This document shows, piece by piece, positions 1-6,520 of a stretch of 6,528 bases of DNA. This DNA is from an uncultured Bacilli bacterium. GTDB taxonomy: Bacteria; Bacillota_I; Bacilli_A; ML615J-28; CAG-698. The notes beneath the pieces are model-generated. The model had not been told where the DNA came from. It saw nothing but the letters and a program-made list of their open reading frames with translations, and did no database searches. The stretch spans positions 1 through 6,528 of the forward strand of contig CANQVW010000088.1 in NCBI GenBank assembly GCA_947627395.1. Reading direction: 5' to 3'. A program made the translations under genes and the position numbers. How positions within the stretch are numbered: the stretch's first letter is position 1; every line of letters starts with the position of its first letter.

Positions 1-198
1 CCGCAAAAGCTTCTGTGGAATACTGACCCACCATCATTGTATCAATCATTCCATTAATCCAACTAAGAAAGTTTCTAAAGCAGCTGGAATAGAGATACGT
101 AGCGTGTTTTTTAAAAGAAGGGATGTTGAAAAATCATTCCTTTCTTCACTGAGTTGTAATTGATTTAACTTTTTTGATTTTAATAGATTCATATCCAT
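1..198 (-). pseudogene. MATE-family efflux transporter, N-terminal fragment, apparently frameshifted and cut by the window edge
   Basis: This is the start of a multidrug/Na+ antiporter-type membrane transporter of the MATE family, which exports drugs or metabolites across the cytoplasmic membrane using an ion gradient. From ATG at 198 it reads a polar leader (MDMNLLKSKKLNQ...) followed by LRISIPAALETFLVGL, the usual opening of MATE helix 1, then hits TGA at 46-48. In another frame the next bases read INGMIDTMMVGQYSTEAFA, which is the expected continuation (GMIDTMMVGQ is typical of the family). One missing base around 52-54 would join the two as ...VGLIGMIDTMMVGQ. The ATG at 198 is preferred over a TTG at 306 because AAAGAG lies 6 nt upstream; ATG at 192 is also possible. 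The gene is divergent from gltX. The family call rests on remembered motifs. The break could be real decay or a sequence or assembly error. Confidence 0.66.
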
Positions 199-334
199 AT
201 TATACTCTTTTTCAATCAAAAACGCTACAAGAAAGAACAAATATTGACTTATTATTTTGCGCCCCACAACTGTAAAACTTTTTATTGTTTTTTGTTGTTT
301 TAACAAGCATTATCCCGGGTACTCAATTTATTTC

Positions 335-364
335 ATTATGTTATATACATATAATAAACTTCAA
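335..364 (-). promoter_or_regulatory. Weak candidate promoter for the leftward MATE gene
   Basis: On the minus strand TTGAAG (359-364) is followed after 18 bp by CATAAT (335-340). It would give a leader of about 130 nt before the ATG at 198. The region is very AT-rich, so chance matches are common and the call is tentative. Confidence 0.3.
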
Positions 365-372
365 ATTAATTC

Positions 373-401
373 TTAACTTTTAAGCTAAACTATGATATAA
401 T
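373..401 (+). promoter_or_regulatory. Promoter of gltX-tldD-tldE
   Basis: A perfect -10 hexamer TATAAT (396-401) has a TG extension at 393-394. A four-of-six -35 match, TTAACT (373-378), lies upstream at the ideal spacing of 17 bp. Transcription would start near 408, giving a leader of only about 24 nt before the gltX ATG. This leaves no room for a T-box or other riboswitch. It is a housekeeping sigma-factor promoter by sequence; start-site data are lacking. Confidence 0.72.
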
Positions 402-431
402 GGGAATATATAATATTTGAGGTGACTAATA

Positions 432-1865
432 ATGGAAAAAGTTAGAACAAGGTTCGCTCCTAGTCCTACAGGATTTATGCATATTGGAAATTTACGTACT
501 GCTTTATACGGCTATTTATTTGCTAAAAAGAATAATGGACAATTTATTTTACGTATTGAAGATACAGATTTAGAAAGATATGTTGAAGGGGCAATTGATG
601 TTATATACAATACATTAAAAGAAGCGAATATTGTTTGGGATGAAGGACCAGATAAAGATGGTGGATTTGGTCCATATGTTCAAACAGAAAGAAAAGATAT
701 TTATTTAAAATATGCGAAAGAACTCATAGATAAAAAAGCGGCTTATTATTGTTTTTGTGATAAAGAGCGTTTAGATTCATTAACAAATGAAACAGGAATT
801 AAACGTTATGATAAACATTGTTTGCATTTATCCAAAGAAGAAGTAGAAGAAAGATTGGCTAGAGGAGATAAATATGTCATTCGTCAGAATATGCCAACAG
901 AAGGCTATACTGAATTTGATGATATGGTATATGGACACGTTAGTGTTCCTAATAGTGAATTAGAAGACCAAATCTTAATTAAATCAGATGGTTTACCCAC
1001 CTATAATTTTGCCAATGTCATTGATGATCATTTAATGCAAATTACTCATGTAATGAGAGGAAATGAATATTTAAGTAGCACGCCTAAATATAATCTATTA
1101 TATGATGCATTTGGATGGGAACATCCTAAATACATTCATTTAACACCAATTATGAAAGATGCAACTCGTAAATTGAGTAAAAGATATGGCGATGCTAATT
1201 TTGATGATTTCATTCAAAAAGGATATTTACCGCAAGCAATTATTAATTATATTGCTTTACTTGGATGGAGTCCAAAAGGTGAACAAGAAAAATTTACAAT
1301 GGATGAACTCATTGAAAAGTTTTCAATTAGCGGTTTAAGTCATTCTAGTTGTATTTTTGATCCGGATAAAATGAAATGGTTAAATGGTGAATATATTAAA
1401 GAACTTCCATTTGATGAATTTATGAAGCATGCTATTCCTTTCTTTGAACAATCAGAAATTAAAGGAAAATATGATTATCAAAAGTTAGGAAAATTATTAC
1501 AAACTAGAATTGAAATATTTTCTGAAATTCCAGAAAAAGTTAATTTTTTAGCTCATTTTTCAAAAATTGATCCTGAATTATACAATAATAAAAAGTTTAA
1601 ATTGAATGGAACTGTTGCAAAAGGAGTATTAGAGACCTCCTTACCTTATTTTGAACAATTAAATGATTGGACTGAAGATAAACTTCATGAGACCATTCTT
1701 GCAATTGCAAATAAATTGGAAACTAAGAGTGGACAGGTTTATACAGCTTTAAGAATTGCTTTTACTGGTGTTGCCGTTACTCCTGGGGGATCTGTTGAAA
1801 TGGCAGATATCTTAGGCAAAGAAGAAACGTTAATAAGACTTAAAAAAGCTATTGAATGGTTATAA
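432..1865 (+). CDS. gltX: Glutamyl-tRNA synthetase
   Basis: A cytoplasmic class I aminoacyl-tRNA synthetase of 477 residues, the usual bacterial length. It charges tRNA(Glu) with glutamate using ATP. The Rossmann-fold catalytic domain opens with RFAPSPTGFMHIGN (HIGH-type motif at residues 17-20) and the IEDTD signature near 42-46. The KMSKS-type loop is KLSKR at 247-251. A zinc-binding motif of the type seen in E. coli GluRS is intact: C107-x-C109, then C130-x-H132. The C-terminal half (about 310-477) is the helical anticodon-binding region, ending in TGVAVTPGGSVEMADILGKEE. The start is fixed by GAGGTGA at 419-425, 6 nt before ATG. It is the first gene of a probable operon with tldD and tldE. 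In many Bacillota this enzyme also mischarges tRNA(Gln) for later amidation; whether it does so here cannot be read from the window. Confidence 0.97.
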   Translation: MEKVRTRFAPSPTGFMHIGNLRTALYGYLFAKKNNGQFILRIEDTDLERYVEGAIDVIYNTLKEANIVWDEGPDKDGGFGPYVQTERKDIYLKYAKELIDKKAAYYCFCDKERLDSLTNETGIKRYDKHCLHLSKEEVEERLARGDKYVIRQNMPTEGYTEFDDMVYGHVSVPNSELEDQILIKSDGLPTYNFANVIDDHLMQITHVMRGNEYLSSTPKYNLLYDAFGWEHPKYIHLTPIMKDATRKLSKRYGDANFDDFIQKGYLPQAIINYIALLGWSPKGEQEKFTMDELIEKFSISGLSHSSCIFDPDKMKWLNGEYIKELPFDEFMKHAIPFFEQSEIKGKYDYQKLGKLLQTRIEIFSEIPEKVNFLAHFSKIDPELYNNKKFKLNGTVAKGVLETSLPYFEQLNDWTEDKLHETILAIANKLETKSGQVYTALRIAFTGVAVTPGGSVEMADILGKEETLIRLKKAIEWL

Positions 1866-1874
1866 GAGGTAGTT

Positions 1875-3263
1875 ATGTTTGATAAGAAAGATTTAGAACA
1901 AATATTAGATTTGGCACTTGAAACTGGTGGGGATTTTGCTGAACTATTTTTTGAATCCACATTTTCTAATTTAATGGAAATGACGATGGGAAACGTATCT
2001 AAAGCAAATTCATCTAATGTTCATGGTGTTGGGGTTCGTATTTTAAAAGATACAGAAGAAGTATATGGATATACGAATGATGTTACATTAGAGAATATCA
2101 AAGAATTTGTTACTCATTTATCTTCAAGTTATGTTGGAAATAGAATTTGTCATACAAAACCTTTAGAAGAAGTTTTCTATCCAAATAGAACACCTGTTAT
2201 GAAAACCCCTAATTCAGTTTCTAACGAAGAAAAGATGCATTATTTACATAGATGTTATGAAGGTGCAATGAGTTTGGGAAAACAAATTAAACAGATTATC
2301 TGTACATTAACAGATAAAGAACAAAATGTCATCATTGCAAATAGTGATGGTGTATATGCGAAAGATACAAGAACAAATTGTCGAATTGGAATGAATGTTG
2401 TTGCAAGTGATGGAACGAATATGCAATCGGCATCAAATAATACTGGAAGAAATATGGGATTTGAATTCTTTGACCAAGAAGACCTATTTAGTTTTGGTAA
2501 AGAAGTTGGAGAAAGTGCCATTACAATGTTAGATGCGAAAGAAATCAATGGTGGTAAAATGACTGTTGTTGTTCATCATGGTTTTGGCGGTGTTTTACTT
2601 CATGAAGCATGTGTACATTCTTTAGAAGCAACATCTGTGGCTAAGGGAATTTCTGTATTTTGCGGAAAGTTAGGGCAAAAGATTGCGAGTGACATTGTTA
2701 CTGCTGTAGATGATGGAACACTTGAAAATTACTGGGGATCTTTAAATGTGGATGATGAAGGTCATGTAACACAAAGAAATGTTCTCATAGAAAATGGTAT
2801 TTTAAAAACTTACTTAGTAGATTATCGTAATGCTAGAATCATGAATCATCCAACTACGGGAAGTGGAAGAAGAGAATCTTATAAATATTCCCCAACTTCT
2901 CGTATGACCAATACTTTCTTTATTAATGGTACTTCCACATTCGAAGAAATTATTCAAAATACAGAATATGGATTGTTTGCCAAGAGTATGGGTGGAGGAA
3001 GTGTTGACCCTTCCACGGGTGAATTCAATTTTGCCGTTCAAGAAGGATATTTAATTGAACATGGAAAAATTACCGTTCCAGTAAAAGGAGCTACCTTAGT
3101 CGGAAGTGGAGCTGAAGTTTTAATGAACATTGATATGATTGCTAACAACTTAACGACTGGTCATGGTATGTGTGGCTCTAAGAGTGGAAGTATTCCAACC
3201 GATGTTGGTCAACCCACTATTCGTGTTCAAAATATGACAGTTGGAGGTAGAGGCTCATGTTAA
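1875..3263 (+). CDS. tldD: TldD-type zinc metalloprotease subunit (peptidase family M103, previously U62)
   Basis: The catalytic half of the TldD/TldE heterodimeric protease, which cuts unstructured peptides inside a closed chamber. In E. coli it matures microcin B17 and helps degrade the CcdA antitoxin. The protein has 462 residues, normal for the family. The HExxxH zinc site is HEACVH at residues 243-248 (2601-2618), followed by SLEATSVAKG. The likely third zinc ligand is C433 in GHGMCGSKSGS, matching the C-terminal cysteine used in E. coli TldD. No signal peptide or membrane helix is seen, so it should be cytoplasmic. AGAGG at 1865-1869 sits 5 nt before ATG. It begins 9 nt after gltX, and its last codons overlap the partner gene. 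One oddity is valine at 247, where I recall glycine as usual (HEACGH). No peptide substrate is encoded nearby. Confidence 0.93.
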   Translation: MFDKKDLEQILDLALETGGDFAELFFESTFSNLMEMTMGNVSKANSSNVHGVGVRILKDTEEVYGYTNDVTLENIKEFVTHLSSSYVGNRICHTKPLEEVFYPNRTPVMKTPNSVSNEEKMHYLHRCYEGAMSLGKQIKQIICTLTDKEQNVIIANSDGVYAKDTRTNCRIGMNVVASDGTNMQSASNNTGRNMGFEFFDQEDLFSFGKEVGESAITMLDAKEINGGKMTVVVHHGFGGVLLHEACVHSLEATSVAKGISVFCGKLGQKIASDIVTAVDDGTLENYWGSLNVDDEGHVTQRNVLIENGILKTYLVDYRNARIMNHPTTGSGRRESYKYSPTSRMTNTFFINGTSTFEEIIQNTEYGLFAKSMGGGSVDPSTGEFNFAVQEGYLIEHGKITVPVKGATLVGSGAEVLMNIDMIANNLTTGHGMCGSKSGSIPTDVGQPTIRVQNMTVGGRGSC

Positions 3264-4582
3264 ACTATCAAGAACTCATTAATGAAGCTAAAAAACAGGG
3301 ATTTAGTGATTTTGAAATCACTGAATATGGTAGCGAAATCATAGAGATTCAAGTCTACCAAGGCAAAGTGAATGAACATACAGAAAGTAAAATTAAAAAA
3401 GTAAGTCTTAGAGCGATTTATCAAAATAAAATGGCTAATTTATCTATAGAAAACTTAGACGCTAATATTGATTTTGTTCTAAATCAATTAAAAGAAAATG
3501 CCTTAATCTTATCTACAAATGAAGAATATGAAATCTATGAAGGAAGTTCCTCATATCCAAAAGTTAAAGTAAAAGAAAATGATTTTAATCAAATATCCAT
3601 TCAAGATAAAATAAAATTATTAATTGAATTAGAAACTAAATTAAAACAAAAAGATCCTAGAATTATTCATGTTCCATCTTTAGATTATGAAGAAGTTAGT
3701 ACAACTCATCGTATTATCAATTCCAAAAATTTAGATATTGAAAAGCAAGGTAAATATTGCGCTGTTGCTATACAAATTGTGGCAAAAGAAGATGAAGATG
3801 TTCAATCAGGATATGAAGTAGAAGTGAAAGAGCGTTTTGATGAATTAGATTTTGATTTAATGATGGATAAAATAACTACAAGAGTTTTATCTATGTTAAA
3901 AGCAAAACCAGTAGCTAGTAAAACTTATCCCGTAATAATTGAAAATGAAGCTATGGCAGATTTATTTTCAACATTCCTTTCCATATTTTCAGGAGAAACC
4001 AAAATTAAACAAATTACTCCTTTATTAAATAAAGAAAATCAAAAGGTAATGTCGGATAAAATTACGATTATAGATGATCCAATGAAAGAAGATTGTATTT
4101 TCAAAGATCCTTTTGACGATGAAGGTGTAGCCTGTTTTAAAAAAGAAATTGTATCTAAAGGAGTCTTTAAAACCTTTTTACATAATTTAAAAACAGCAAA
4201 ATACTTTCATACGATATCTACAGGAAATGGATTTAGAACGGGTGGAGGAATTGGTGTTTGTGGTGCAAATACGTATATTAGTTATGGAACAAAAACGAAA
4301 GAAGAAATGATTTCATCTTTAGAAGAAGGATTACTCATCACAGAATTTGATGGACTTCATGCAGGTGTCAATGCTATTTCAGGAGATTTTAGTTTAAAAT
4401 CTTCAGGATATTATATTAAACAAGGTAAAATTGTAAGACCAGTTACCTTAATTGTTGTTGCTGGAAACTTTTTAGATATGATGAATGATGTTGATGAAGT
4501 TGCTTCAGATTTAAAAATAACCTTATCTAGAGTCGGTTCACCTTCAATTTTATTCCATGGATTGTCCGTATCAGGAATGTAA
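3257..4582 (+). CDS. tldE: TldE/PmbA-type protease partner subunit (non-zinc half)
   Basis: The partner of TldD in the heterodimeric peptide protease; in E. coli it is called TldE or PmbA. The 441 residues have the family layout. There is an N-terminal TldD/PmbA domain to about 200, and a C-terminal domain containing FDDEGVACFKKEIVSKGVF (about 286-304). The signature stretch GVNAISGDFSLKSSGYYI (370-387) is followed by a VAGNFLDMM motif. There is no HExxxH: the corresponding region reads IENEAMADLFSTF (228-240). This agrees with the known division of labour in which only TldD carries zinc. The ATG overlaps the end of tldD by 7 nt (ATGTTAA), with GGAGG at 3243-3247 inside tldD, 9 nt upstream. 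This arrangement suggests translational coupling and equal dosage. A terminator-like hairpin follows 9 nt after the stop. The substrate is unknown. Confidence 0.9.
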   Translation: MLNYQELINEAKKQGFSDFEITEYGSEIIEIQVYQGKVNEHTESKIKKVSLRAIYQNKMANLSIENLDANIDFVLNQLKENALILSTNEEYEIYEGSSSYPKVKVKENDFNQISIQDKIKLLIELETKLKQKDPRIIHVPSLDYEEVSTTHRIINSKNLDIEKQGKYCAVAIQIVAKEDEDVQSGYEVEVKERFDELDFDLMMDKITTRVLSMLKAKPVASKTYPVIIENEAMADLFSTFLSIFSGETKIKQITPLLNKENQKVMSDKITIIDDPMKEDCIFKDPFDDEGVACFKKEIVSKGVFKTFLHNLKTAKYFHTISTGNGFRTGGGIGVCGANTYISYGTKTKEEMISSLEEGLLITEFDGLHAGVNAISGDFSLKSSGYYIKQGKIVRPVTLIVVAGNFLDMMNDVDEVASDLKITLSRVGSPSILFHGLSVSGM

Positions 4583-4591
4583 AATATTTAT

Positions 4592-4618
4592 AAAAAGTAT
4601 CTCTAAGAGATACTTTTT
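4592..4618 (+). terminator. Intrinsic terminator-like hairpin after tldE
   Basis: A perfect 12-bp stem (4592-4603 with 4607-4618) closes on a 3-nt TAA loop, and its 3' arm ends in five T. It starts 9 nt after the tldE stop, as expected for the end of the gltX-tldD-tldE operon. The lower stem is only A-T pairs and the T-run is interrupted by C at 4619, so termination may be incomplete. The helicase start codon lies 17 nt beyond, so some read-through or a promoter inside tldE is needed to express the next gene. Confidence 0.75.
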
Positions 4619-4623
4619 CAATG

Positions 4624-4630
4624 AAAGAGG
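4624..4630 (+). promoter_or_regulatory. Ribosome binding site that sets the helicase start
   Basis: AAAGAGG lies 5 nt before the ATG at 4636. A more upstream in-frame ATG at 4621 would place this site inside the gene and has only the terminator T-run before it. The later start is therefore preferred. The same bases, AAGAGGTAGTTATG, precede and include the tldD start at 1864-1877. Confidence 0.82.
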
Positions 4631-4635
4631 TAGTT

Positions 4636-6315
4636 ATGATTACATTTAATCAATTAAGGATAGATGATGATTTAAAAAAAGGAATAGAAAAGTGTGGATT
4701 TAATGAACTAACCGAAGTTCAAGAAAAAGTCATTCCATTAGCATTAGATCATTTAGACATTATGGCTCAAGCCCCAACAGGAACAGGTAAAACCTGTGCT
4801 TTTGGTTTGCCTATTTTAGAAAACATTTGTAATTCAAATAGTATTAGGAATGCTACTAATACAATCTATGATGGTGCTGTTCAATCATTAATTCTAGCGC
4901 CGACAAGAGAACTTGCCATTCAAATTACAGAAGATTTAAGGGACTTTTGTTTTTTTAAGGAGGGTATTCGAATATTAACAGTTTATGGTGGAGAAGCTAT
5001 TGATCGTCAAATTCATGCTTTGAAGAAAAAGCCACAAATTATAGTTGCTACACCAGGTAGATTAATGGATCATATGGAAAGAAAAACCATTCGTATTAAT
5101 CAAATTCACACGCTCGTTTTAGATGAAGCGGATGAAATGTTAAACATGGGATTTAAAGAAGACATTGATTTTATTTTAAGTCATATTGAATGTAAACACC
5201 AAACCATGCTTTTTTCCGCAACTTTTTCTAAAGAAATAGAAAAGATAGGACAAACTTATTTGCATCATCCAAAAATCATTAAAATAGAAAGTCAAGGTTT
5301 AACAGTCGATACTATTGAACAAAAATATATGATTGTGGAAGAAGAAAATAAATTAGAAGTTTGTGCACGTTTAATTGATACAAGAAATGCTTCCTTGGTT
5401 ATGATCTTTTGTAATACTAAAAAAGGCGTAGATGAAGTTACATCAGGATTAATGCAAAGAAATTTTGTTGTTGAAGGGTTACATGGAGACATGAAACAAA
5501 TGCAAAGGGATAGAGTCATGTCAAGATTTAAAGGTGGAAGTATTCAAGTATTGGTTGCAAGTGATGTTGCGGCTAGAGGTTTAGATATTGATGATGTTGA
5601 TTTAGTCATTAATTATGATATTCCCCAAGATGATGAATATTATGTTCATAGAATTGGTAGAACTGGAAGGGCTAAAAAAGAAGGCTTTGCAGTAACATTT
5701 GTTTCTAAAAATGAAAAAAATAGATTAAGAAGCATAGAAATTTATTTAAAAACAAAAATAGAACCCATGAAAATCCCATCATTAGATGAAGTCATGCAAG
5801 TTCGAATGAAACGTTACATTCAAAGTGCCATTCTTCAATACGAAGAGCATAAGAATAAAAAAATCACCAAAACCATTCAAAACATTCTGTATCAAAAACT
5901 AATTGAAGAAAACATTCTTATTGAAAATATAACTGTAGGTTTTATATTATCTGAACTTTCTCTAGAACAAAACTTAGAAATAGAAGATAGTATATTTTCA
6001 TTTACTGAAAATACACAAAAGAAAAAAATCACTCGTTTATTTATTAGTGTAGGAACTAAAGATCATTTAAATAAAAAACAATTCATCGATTTAATTACAA
6101 AAAGAACTACATTAAAAAGTAATGAAATTACGCAAATAGAGATTCATGAATCCTTTTCTTTCTTTGATGTTCCAACAAATCATTTAGAAGAATGTTTATA
6201 TGCTTTTTCAAGAAAAGTAGATGGAAAAAAGATTATTATAGAAGAAGCTAAACAAAAACCAATGAAAGAAAGTAGGAAAAAAAGAGGAGGAAAGAATCAC
6301 AAAAAAGTAAAGTAA
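4636..6315 (+). CDS. ATP-dependent DEAD-box RNA helicase with DbpA-type C-terminal RNA-binding domain (DeaD/CshA/DbpA group)
   Basis: A cytoplasmic RNA helicase of 559 residues that uses ATP to unwind short RNA duplexes, in roles such as ribosome assembly, mRNA turnover or cold adaptation. All core motifs are present: Q motif (TEVQ, Q29), motif I APTGTGKT (46-53), PTRELA (89-94), TPGR (139-142), DEAD (163-166), SAT (194-196), ASDVAARGLD (308-317) and HRIGRTGR (338-345). A helical linker follows. A domain at about 465-538 (RLFISVGTKDHLNKKQ ... IEIHESFSFFDVP) matches the DbpA/YxiN RNA-binding fold, and a Lys/Arg-rich tail ends the protein. In DbpA and YxiN this domain directs the enzyme to 23S rRNA, but DeaD/CsdA proteins also carry it, so the exact subfamily and gene name are left open. 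ATG at 4636 is chosen over 4621 because of the Shine-Dalgarno site. Expression may rely on read-through of the upstream hairpin. Confidence 0.93.
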   Translation: MITFNQLRIDDDLKKGIEKCGFNELTEVQEKVIPLALDHLDIMAQAPTGTGKTCAFGLPILENICNSNSIRNATNTIYDGAVQSLILAPTRELAIQITEDLRDFCFFKEGIRILTVYGGEAIDRQIHALKKKPQIIVATPGRLMDHMERKTIRINQIHTLVLDEADEMLNMGFKEDIDFILSHIECKHQTMLFSATFSKEIEKIGQTYLHHPKIIKIESQGLTVDTIEQKYMIVEEENKLEVCARLIDTRNASLVMIFCNTKKGVDEVTSGLMQRNFVVEGLHGDMKQMQRDRVMSRFKGGSIQVLVASDVAARGLDIDDVDLVINYDIPQDDEYYVHRIGRTGRAKKEGFAVTFVSKNEKNRLRSIEIYLKTKIEPMKIPSLDEVMQVRMKRYIQSAILQYEEHKNKKITKTIQNILYQKLIEENILIENITVGFILSELSLEQNLEIEDSIFSFTENTQKKKITRLFISVGTKDHLNKKQFIDLITKRTTLKSNEITQIEIHESFSFFDVPTNHLEECLYAFSRKVDGKKIIIEEAKQKPMKESRKKRGGKNHKKVK

Positions 6316-6341
6316 ATGAGTCATAATATTAAACAAAAATA

Positions 6342-6370
6342 TTGAAAAAAATATCATAAAATGTTATAAT
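6342..6370 (+). promoter_or_regulatory. Strong promoter for the riboswitch-controlled transcript
   Basis: TTGAAA (6342-6347) and a perfect TATAAT (6365-6370) are separated by exactly 17 bp, with a TG extension at 6362-6363. The predicted start near 6377 falls directly at the 5' edge of the riboswitch aptamer, which supports both calls. It lies 26 bp after the helicase stop, so the downstream gene has its own transcription start. Confidence 0.85.
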
Positions 6371-6377
6371 AATACTA

Positions 6378-6478
6378 CCATAAAGAGAAGGTTAGAGACA
6401 AGCTCAGCGACCCTTCAGCAACCATTTCTATTGGAAACCCATTTCATAAGAAAAACGGTGCTAAAGCTTGAATGATGG
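6378..6478 (+). ncRNA. SAM-clan riboswitch aptamer (SAM-I family, resembling the SAM-I/IV variant)
   Basis: A cis-acting leader RNA that binds S-adenosylmethionine. Conserved SAM-I core blocks are visible: AGAGAAGG, CAGCAACC (6416-6423) and CGGTGCTAA (6456-6464). P2 is GAAGG (6387-6391) with CCTTC (6411-6415), and GAG/CTC (6394-6396, 6403-6405) closes a loop. Loop bases CAAG (6399-6402) can pair with CTTG (6467-6470), the expected pseudoknot. P3 runs from ACC (6421-6423) to GGT (6457-6459). P1 is short: CCAT (6378-6381) with ATGG (6475-6478). A clear P4 hairpin is missing, and P1 follows the pseudoknot strand almost directly. That favours the SAM-I/IV variant over classical SAM-I. The regulated gene, probably in methionine or SAM metabolism or transport, lies past the window. 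Confidence 0.8.
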
Positions 6479-6493
6479 GATTGATATAAAAGT

Positions 6494-6520
6494 AAAAGTC
6501 CCGTGTTACGGGATTTTTTT
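6494..6520 (+). terminator. Riboswitch-controlled intrinsic terminator
   Basis: TCCCGT (6499-6504) pairs with ACGGGA (6508-6513) around a GTT loop. A-T and G-T pairs extend the stem, and seven T (6514-6520) follow. The 5' arm can instead pair with 6475-6482, which includes the 3' strand of aptamer P1. Ligand binding would therefore free the terminator, the usual OFF-switch logic of SAM-I leaders. Confidence 0.88.

Noticed and set aside
199..204. TATAAT on the minus strand just upstream of the MATE ATG
   Set aside because: It touches the start codon, so a transcript from it would lack the leader and the ribosome binding site. It is likely a chance match in AT-rich DNA.
199..306. N-terminal extension of the MATE reading frame to a TTG codon at 306
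   Set aside because: It needs a TTG start with no good ribosome binding site, and the added residues do not look like a MATE N-terminus. ATG at 198 has AAAGAG upstream.
350..355. A second TATAAT on the plus strand upstream of gltX
   Set aside because: At 17 bp upstream there is only TTTATT, a poor -35. The site at 396-401 has better spacing, a TG extension and a better -35.
402..431. T-box leader for the aminoacyl-tRNA synthetase gene
   Set aside because: The predicted leader is only about 24 nt, and no specifier loop, T-box sequence or terminator lies ahead of gltX.
1739..1960. Minus-strand open frames of 73 to 97 codons inside gltX, tldD and the helicase
   Set aside because: They overlap strongly supported genes on the other strand, show no recognisable protein motifs and have no convincing initiation sites.
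4621..4635. Helicase start at the upstream ATG (4621)
   Set aside because: Only the terminator T-run precedes it, while the AAAGAGG site is placed correctly for ATG at 4636, and DEAD-box proteins of this type usually begin shortly before the Q motif phenylalanine.
432..6315. Mycoplasma-type genetic code with TGA as tryptophan
   Set aside because: All tryptophans in the main genes are TGG and no in-frame TGA occurs before the TAA stops. The one TGA that breaks a gene (46-48) follows a frame change and does not replace tryptophan.
6325..6343. AATATT inverted repeat after the helicase as a terminator
   Set aside because: It has only six A-T pairs, no T-run after it, and it overlaps the -35 of the riboswitch promoter.
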